This document shows, in pieces, positions 6,794-9,764 of a stretch of 9,764 nt of DNA. The notes under the pieces were generated by a model. It ran no database searches. It saw nothing but the letters and a program-made list of their open reading frames with translations, and was not told the DNA's origin. Every line of letters starts with the position of its first letter. Position 1 is the stretch's first letter. A program made the position numbers and the translations under genes. This DNA is from an uncultured Burkholderiales bacterium (GTDB taxonomy: Bacteria; Pseudomonadota; Gammaproteobacteria; Burkholderiales; Burkholderiaceae_D): assembly GCA_903904635.1 (NCBI GenBank), contig CAIVDH010000419.1, positions 1-9,764 of the forward strand, in the 5' to 3' direction.

Positions 6794-7183
6794 ATGCTTC
6801 CTGGCATTACAAAAACCACAATTGCCGCCGGCTATACACAAGCCAGCGAAGTCTTGACCAAAGCGGTCGCGCGCGCTGCAGAGCAGCTAGGGTTGAACAA
6901 AACACTGCTGGCCCGCCTGCTGGGTTTAAGCCCGGCAACCGTCACGCGTATTTATACAGGTGACTACATGCTGGATCCGGCGCGCAAGGAATGGGAATTC
7001 GGTCTTCTGCTCGTGCGCATGTTCCGCGCCCTTGATGCCATTGTTGCTGATGAGGCCAGTGCCCGCGCCTGGCTAGCCAGTAAAAACAGTGGCTTAAATG
7101 GCCGGCCGATTGATCTCATTACCCAAACCGAAGGATTGGTTCGTGTCGTTCACTACCTGGACGCCTCCCGCGCTGTTGTCTAA
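6794..7183 (+). CDS. Xre/MbcA/ParS-family antitoxin
   Basis: This 129-residue protein is the antitoxin of a type II Xre-RES system: it binds and neutralises the RES toxin and represses the shared promoter. Residues about 20-60 form a helix-turn-helix (LNKTLLARLLGLSPATVTRIYTG, with recognition helix around SPATVTRIY). The C-terminal half, from about residue 66, is the DUF2384/MbcA-ParS toxin-binding domain, with the typical EWEFGLLLVRMFRALDAIV helix, then ARAWLASKNSGLNGRPIDLI, then a tail EGLVRVVHYLDASRAVV that should plug the toxin active site. An AAGGA ribosome binding site lies 7 bases before ATG 6794. The 3' end overlaps the toxin gene by 41 bases in another frame. The family assignment is secure; the toxin-neutralising role follows from family and context. 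Confidence 0.93.
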   Translation: MLPGITKTTIAAGYTQASEVLTKAVARAAEQLGLNKTLLARLLGLSPATVTRIYTGDYMLDPARKEWEFGLLLVRMFRALDAIVADEASARAWLASKNSGLNGRPIDLITQTEGLVRVVHYLDASRAVV

Positions 7184-7898
7184 GTCGCGGCAGTGGCGCG
7201 GCGACATATGGCGTATGGTCGATGCGCAGTACACCGCTGGCGGTATGAAACTCGTTGATACGCGTGAAGAACAAGATATTCTCGACACCTTATTGCAAGA
7301 ATCACTACCTGCTTTGCCAGAAATATTTCGCAAACTTGACCCTTTGCTCGCCGCACCATTTCGTTCTTGTACTTTACGCGCTGGCTCGCGTTTTCGAGCG
7401 GCTTCCGATCCCGGTGTTTTTTATGGTGCAACAGCGGTCGATACCGCATGCGCAGAGATGGGATACTGGCGCTGGAAATTTTTATATGATGCGCTTGATA
7501 TGCCAGACATCAAACCTATTGCGCATACCGCATTCAAGAGCGAGGTTGCAACCCTAGCAATAGATTTGCGCGACCCCGCTTTTAAGCATGATGAAAACCA
7601 CTGGCAGCACAAAAGTAGTTATACCGCCACACAGGCATTGGCGCGCACCGCACGCACTGCGCATCTGGGGGCAATTTGTTATGCCTCGGCGCGCGATCCG
7701 CAACAAGGTGAATGTGCGGCATTGCTGACCCCGGCTGCTTTTGCTTCAGTCACGCCGCATCCGGTGAAACAAACCTGGTGGCTAGTGGTGCGGCGTGCCG
7801 AAGTCATCTGGCGCTGCGATAGCCGTGCACTGGTATTCTCAGCACAGCCGTGGCAAGAATCACTCACATCACAAGTAACGCTGAAAGAAAATGCATGA
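7143..7898 (+). CDS. RES-domain toxin (NAD-targeting type)
   Basis: RES toxins, named for conserved Arg, Glu and Ser residues, have an ADP-ribosyltransferase-like fold; characterised members degrade NAD+ (MbcT, P. putida RES) or modify Prs (ParT). I place the start at GTG 7143, because GAAGGA (7130-7135) is 7 bases upstream and the N-terminus then reads MSFTTWTPPAL, typical of the family. The in-frame ATG at 7098 lacks a ribosome binding site and would add 15 odd residues. The 251-residue protein shows WRMVDAQ (23-29), SRFRAASDPGVFYG (82-95), the Glu in CAEMGYWRW (E105) and the Ser in ICYASARDPQQGECAALLTP (S182), so the key residues appear intact. It overlaps the antitoxin gene by 41 bases and slyX by 4. 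The exact substrate is not deducible. Confidence 0.93.
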   Translation: MSFTTWTPPALLSKSRQWRGDIWRMVDAQYTAGGMKLVDTREEQDILDTLLQESLPALPEIFRKLDPLLAAPFRSCTLRAGSRFRAASDPGVFYGATAVDTACAEMGYWRWKFLYDALDMPDIKPIAHTAFKSEVATLAIDLRDPAFKHDENHWQHKSSYTATQALARTARTAHLGAICYASARDPQQGECAALLTPAAFASVTPHPVKQTWWLVVRRAEVIWRCDSRALVFSAQPWQESLTSQVTLKENA

Positions 7899-8104
7899 AT
7901 AATGAAGATCGTTTGATTGCGCTGGAAAGTAAAATCACATCGCAAGAAGATTTGCTGGATGTGCTCAACCAAACTGTTTATCGGCAGCAGAAAAAAATCG
8001 ATGAACTCGAAGGGCTGTGCATTAATCTCGCCAGAAGGCTGGCAGACTTTAATAGTCGCGATGGCGGCATCATGGCCGCTCATGAAAAACCTCCGCATTA
8101 TTAA
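7895..8104 (+). CDS. slyX: SlyX family protein
   Basis: SlyX is a small cytoplasmic coiled-coil protein of unknown function, named after a gene neighbouring slyD in E. coli. This copy has 69 residues: heptad-like ALESKITSQEDLLDVLNQTV and RQQKKIDELEGLCINLARRL make a coiled coil over about residues 8-52, and the chain ends in the family's conserved PPHY tail. The ATG overlaps the RES toxin stop as ATGA (7895-7898), so translation is probably coupled to the toxin. The longer frame from 7850 only adds codons lying inside the toxin gene. The DUF2288 gene follows after 5 bases. Confidence 0.9.
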   Translation: MNNEDRLIALESKITSQEDLLDVLNQTVYRQQKKIDELEGLCINLARRLADFNSRDGGIMAAHEKPPHY

Positions 8105-8109
8105 TTAAA

Positions 8110-8439
8110 ATGACAGATAAGATAAATGAAAAAATTCTAATCGAGCTGCGTGCCGAACTAAATGCACAAACTGCACGATATCCATGGACAGAGTTGCAGC
8201 GCTACTTCGCCACTGGCAGCGTCATCTTCGTAGCTTCTGAATTAGATATGGTTGATGCTGCTGCCCGCGTCGCTGCAGACGACAAAGCTTTCGTGCAGCA
8301 AAGTATGCAAGCCGGCCAGCTAGGCAAAGTCACCGATGAGCAGGCGGCGCTATGGCTGGCCGAAGATGTTTTGTTATGGACCGTCGTGGTCAAGCCTTGG
8401 ATACTTGTGCAGCATAAAAAAAATCCATCATTACATTAG
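8110..8439 (+). CDS. DUF2288 family protein
   Basis: This 109-residue protein matches the DUF2288 family, whose function is unknown. Recognisable parts are LRAELNAQTARYPWTELQRYFATGSVIFVASELDMVDAA in the N-terminal half (sampled here as PWTELQRYFA and VIFVASELDMVDAA) and then a region ending LWLAEDVLLWTVVVKPWILVQ. No signal peptide or clear membrane helix is present, so it is probably cytoplasmic. It follows slyX by only 5 bases with no obvious ribosome binding site, pointing to cotranscription and coupling. The ElyC-like gene comes 35 bases later. Nothing indicates decay. Confidence 0.85.
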   Translation: MTDKINEKILIELRAELNAQTARYPWTELQRYFATGSVIFVASELDMVDAAARVAADDKAFVQQSMQAGQLGKVTDEQAALWLAEDVLLWTVVVKPWILVQHKKNPSLH

Positions 8440-8474
8440 TGCGTCGCCACAACCAACAGCGTTAAAAAACCGAT

Positions 8475-9248
8475 ATGAGCCTCACCTGGTTATTGAGCAA
8501 TATGCTCGCCGCATTATTATTGCCGCCGCTATCGTTAATTTTGCTCGGTCTGTTCGGGCTATTGCTTGCGCGTCGATACCAGCGCACTGGCAAAAGCATG
8601 AGTGTGTTGGCTGTGTTGTTGCTGTTAGTTTTATCGACTGGTGCCGGCTCCAGATTGCTGGTGAGGCCACTTGAGGTGCGCGCATTGCCTATCATTGATC
8701 CGCAGCAGAGTCATGCGCAAGCCATAGTCATACTCGGTGGCGGGCGATTGCGTGCAGCACCAGAAGATGGCGGACGCGATATGCCTAGCCCACAAACATT
8801 ACTCAGGTTGCGGCATGGGGCGCAGCTACAGCGACAGACTGCTTTGCCCATATTAGTGAGCGGAGGTGCGCCTGATGGTGGGGTTGAAAGTGAAGCAGAA
8901 TTAATGGCGCGTTCGCTGCGAGAAGATTTTCTTGTGTCCGTCAAATGGATAGAAGACACATCAGACAATACGGCACAAAATGCCATGCACTCTGCAGAAC
9001 AATTAAAGCAGGCAGGCATAACCCATGTATTACTAGTCACCGATGCGCTGCATATGAATCGGGCAAAAATGATTTTTCGCTCGACGGGCTTAAATATCAC
9101 ACCAGCACCCACGGGTTTCATCTCACAAAAACCGCTTACTGTGGATGCTTACATACCTACAGCCGGTGCGCTGAAAGACAGTCACTATGCGTTACATGAG
9201 TGGATAGGTTTGCTTTGGTATCAGCTTCGCTATGATGATAAATTTTAA
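8475..9248 (+). CDS. YdcF/DUF218 family envelope protein, ElyC-like
   Basis: This 257-residue protein belongs to the YdcF/SanA/ElyC (DUF218) family. E. coli ElyC is an inner-membrane protein linked to peptidoglycan and lipid-carrier homeostasis; the layout here (two N-terminal membrane helices, about residues 5-31 and 42-57, then a soluble domain expected in the periplasm) matches ElyC. The DUF218 domain shows AIVILGGG (83-90), LPILVSGGAP (124-133), the glutamates of VESEAELMA (137-145), EDTSDNTAQNA (160-170), VLLVTDALHMNRAKMIF (185-201) and a proline-rich PAPTGF segment. The C-terminal LHEWIGLLWYQLR resembles the family's terminal helix. The ATG has no strong ribosome binding site; it is 35 bases after the DUF2288 stop. 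A strong hairpin terminator follows 73 bases after the stop, so it is probably the last gene of the slyX run. The specific function is not certain. Confidence 0.88.
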   Translation: MSLTWLLSNMLAALLLPPLSLILLGLFGLLLARRYQRTGKSMSVLAVLLLLVLSTGAGSRLLVRPLEVRALPIIDPQQSHAQAIVILGGGRLRAAPEDGGRDMPSPQTLLRLRHGAQLQRQTALPILVSGGAPDGGVESEAELMARSLREDFLVSVKWIEDTSDNTAQNAMHSAEQLKQAGITHVLLVTDALHMNRAKMIFRSTGLNITPAPTGFISQKPLTVDAYIPTAGALKDSHYALHEWIGLLWYQLRYDDKF

Positions 9249-9321
9249 GCAGGGCTATCAAACAAAATTAATTTAATTAATTATTCGCTTACGTTAATGG
9301 CGAATTAAATTACGTACGAAA

Positions 9322-9353
9322 AAAAACCGATCAAATTTTTTTGATCGGTTTTT
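9322..9353. terminator. Bidirectional intrinsic terminator
   Basis: CCGATCAAA (9327-9335) and TTTGATCGG (9340-9348) form a perfect 9-bp stem with a TTTT loop. Flanking A and T runs extend the pairing to 14 bp and provide U tracts on both strands. It lies between the ElyC-like gene (plus) and the cytochrome relic (minus), which converge on it, so it can end transcripts from both sides. Confidence 0.9.
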
Positions 9354-9377
9354 ATAACAGCAAAATATCTACAACAA

Positions 9378-9716
9378 CTATGCGCCGGCAGATTTCGCTT
9401 GAAGTGGTTTACCAGCATAGACAGCAGCGAGACACACAACATATGCTGCGTGGTACACCTGAGAACCAGACTTCAGTTATTTCGGCGTGCTTTCATCAGC
9501 CAGTATGTAGCCATGATCGGCAACCGGCTTTAGGCGCGCTGCGATGGCTTCAGCAGATTGCGAATTTGAACCGGCACCTATTTTAGGCGCGCCGTTTACA
9601 TACTGAACTAACAGTACGATGATCACGATAGGAATCACAAATGCAGCGATCACGACAGCGATTAATTGATTTGGTGTTTTGATCGGAGACTCGTGCTCGT
9701 TATGGTCGTCGCTCAT
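9378..9716 (-). pseudogene. Decayed membrane-anchored cytochrome c5-type gene
   Basis: Reading leftward, an ATG at 9716 with GAGGA 4 bases upstream starts MSDDHNEHESPIKTPNQL, then one membrane helix (about 18-40) and a periplasmic stretch with KIGAGS and AEAIAARLKPVAD, typical of betaproteobacterial cytochrome c5-family proteins of about 150 residues. Here the frame stops at TAA (9477-9479) after 79 residues. Past the stop the same frame still resembles the heme domain: LKSGSQVY, then AAYVVCLAA where a CXXCH motif is expected (9429-9443), then AGKP and AKSAGA before a second stop at 9378-9380. The first heme cysteine has become Tyr and the heme-ligand His has become Leu. The rest of the heme domain, including the expected methionine ligand, is absent. 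Several independent lesions argue against sequencing error. The intact 5' end could still yield a 79-residue membrane peptide. Confidence 0.85.
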
Positions 9717-9764
9717 GATTTCCTCGAATGCGGTTTTGGACAAAATTAAGTGCAAGTTCAGTCA

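Noticed and set aside
7098..7142. ATG 7098 as the RES toxin start
   Set aside because: No ribosome binding site; GTG 7143 has GAAGGA at 7-base spacing and gives a family-like N-terminus.
8711..9121. 136-codon minus-strand frame opposite the ElyC-like gene
   Set aside because: It is the shadow of a well-supported YdcF-family gene and has low-complexity cysteine/serine-rich composition.
9283..9305. Small hairpin ATTCGC / GCGAAT after the ElyC-like gene
   Set aside because: Only 6 bp with no U tract; the strong terminator at 9322-9353 explains transcript ending.
9341..9586. 81-codon plus-strand frame opposite the cytochrome relic
   Set aside because: It begins within the terminator and has no family resemblance; the minus-strand reading explains the region better.

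Overview
The window looks like a chromosomal segment of a betaproteobacterium, most likely a Burkholderiales member (Oxalobacteraceae-like). This is inferred from the protein families present (a Rep helicase, a SlyX / DUF2288 / YdcF-family set, and an N-terminally anchored cytochrome c5 of a type familiar from betaproteobacteria), from the hemE-priA gene order, and from base composition near 50% G+C. No rRNA, tRNA, CRISPR array or insertion sequence was recognised.

Left part (1-3337): the 3' end of hemE (heme biosynthesis), then a 695-bp gene-free A+T-rich region, then a complete priA (replication restart helicase). The gap holds two perfect DnaA boxes (TTATCCACA), two further sites fitting the relaxed consensus, several one-mismatch sites, and a 70-bp stretch with only 12 G/C bases. 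This is oriC-like architecture. It could be a replication origin, a DnaA-titration site or a DnaA-regulated promoter region for priA.

Middle part (3338-6716): a decayed C-terminal fragment of a DUF897/Sbt_1-type (SbtA-like) permease; a convergent minus-strand gene for a DUF1857/AtaL-like SRPBCC protein; and, divergent from that gene, the Rep-type superfamily 1 helicase gene. Rep is followed 2 nt later by a tiny DUF2256 zinc-binding-type protein missing from a standard long-ORF scan. PriA and Rep both belong to replication restart, so the left and middle parts share a replication theme.

Right part (6717-9764): a type II toxin-antitoxin module of the Xre/MbcA-ParS antitoxin plus RES-domain toxin class, with a clear tandem-palindrome operator in its promoter. 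The toxin gene overlaps the antitoxin gene (41 nt, from a GTG start with a good ribosome binding site) and also overlaps slyX by 4 nt, so slyX, a DUF2288 gene and a YdcF/ElyC-like envelope gene probably lie in, or are read through from, the toxin-antitoxin operon. A strong bidirectional hairpin terminator closes the run. On the other side of it, on the minus strand, is a cytochrome c5-type gene that has decayed: an in-frame stop, loss of the CXXCH heme motif (now YVVCL) and loss of the remaining heme domain.

No wholly new system was found. The items most worth following up are the DnaA-box-rich hemE-priA gap, the Xre-RES operator and its wiring into slyX, and the two gene relics.
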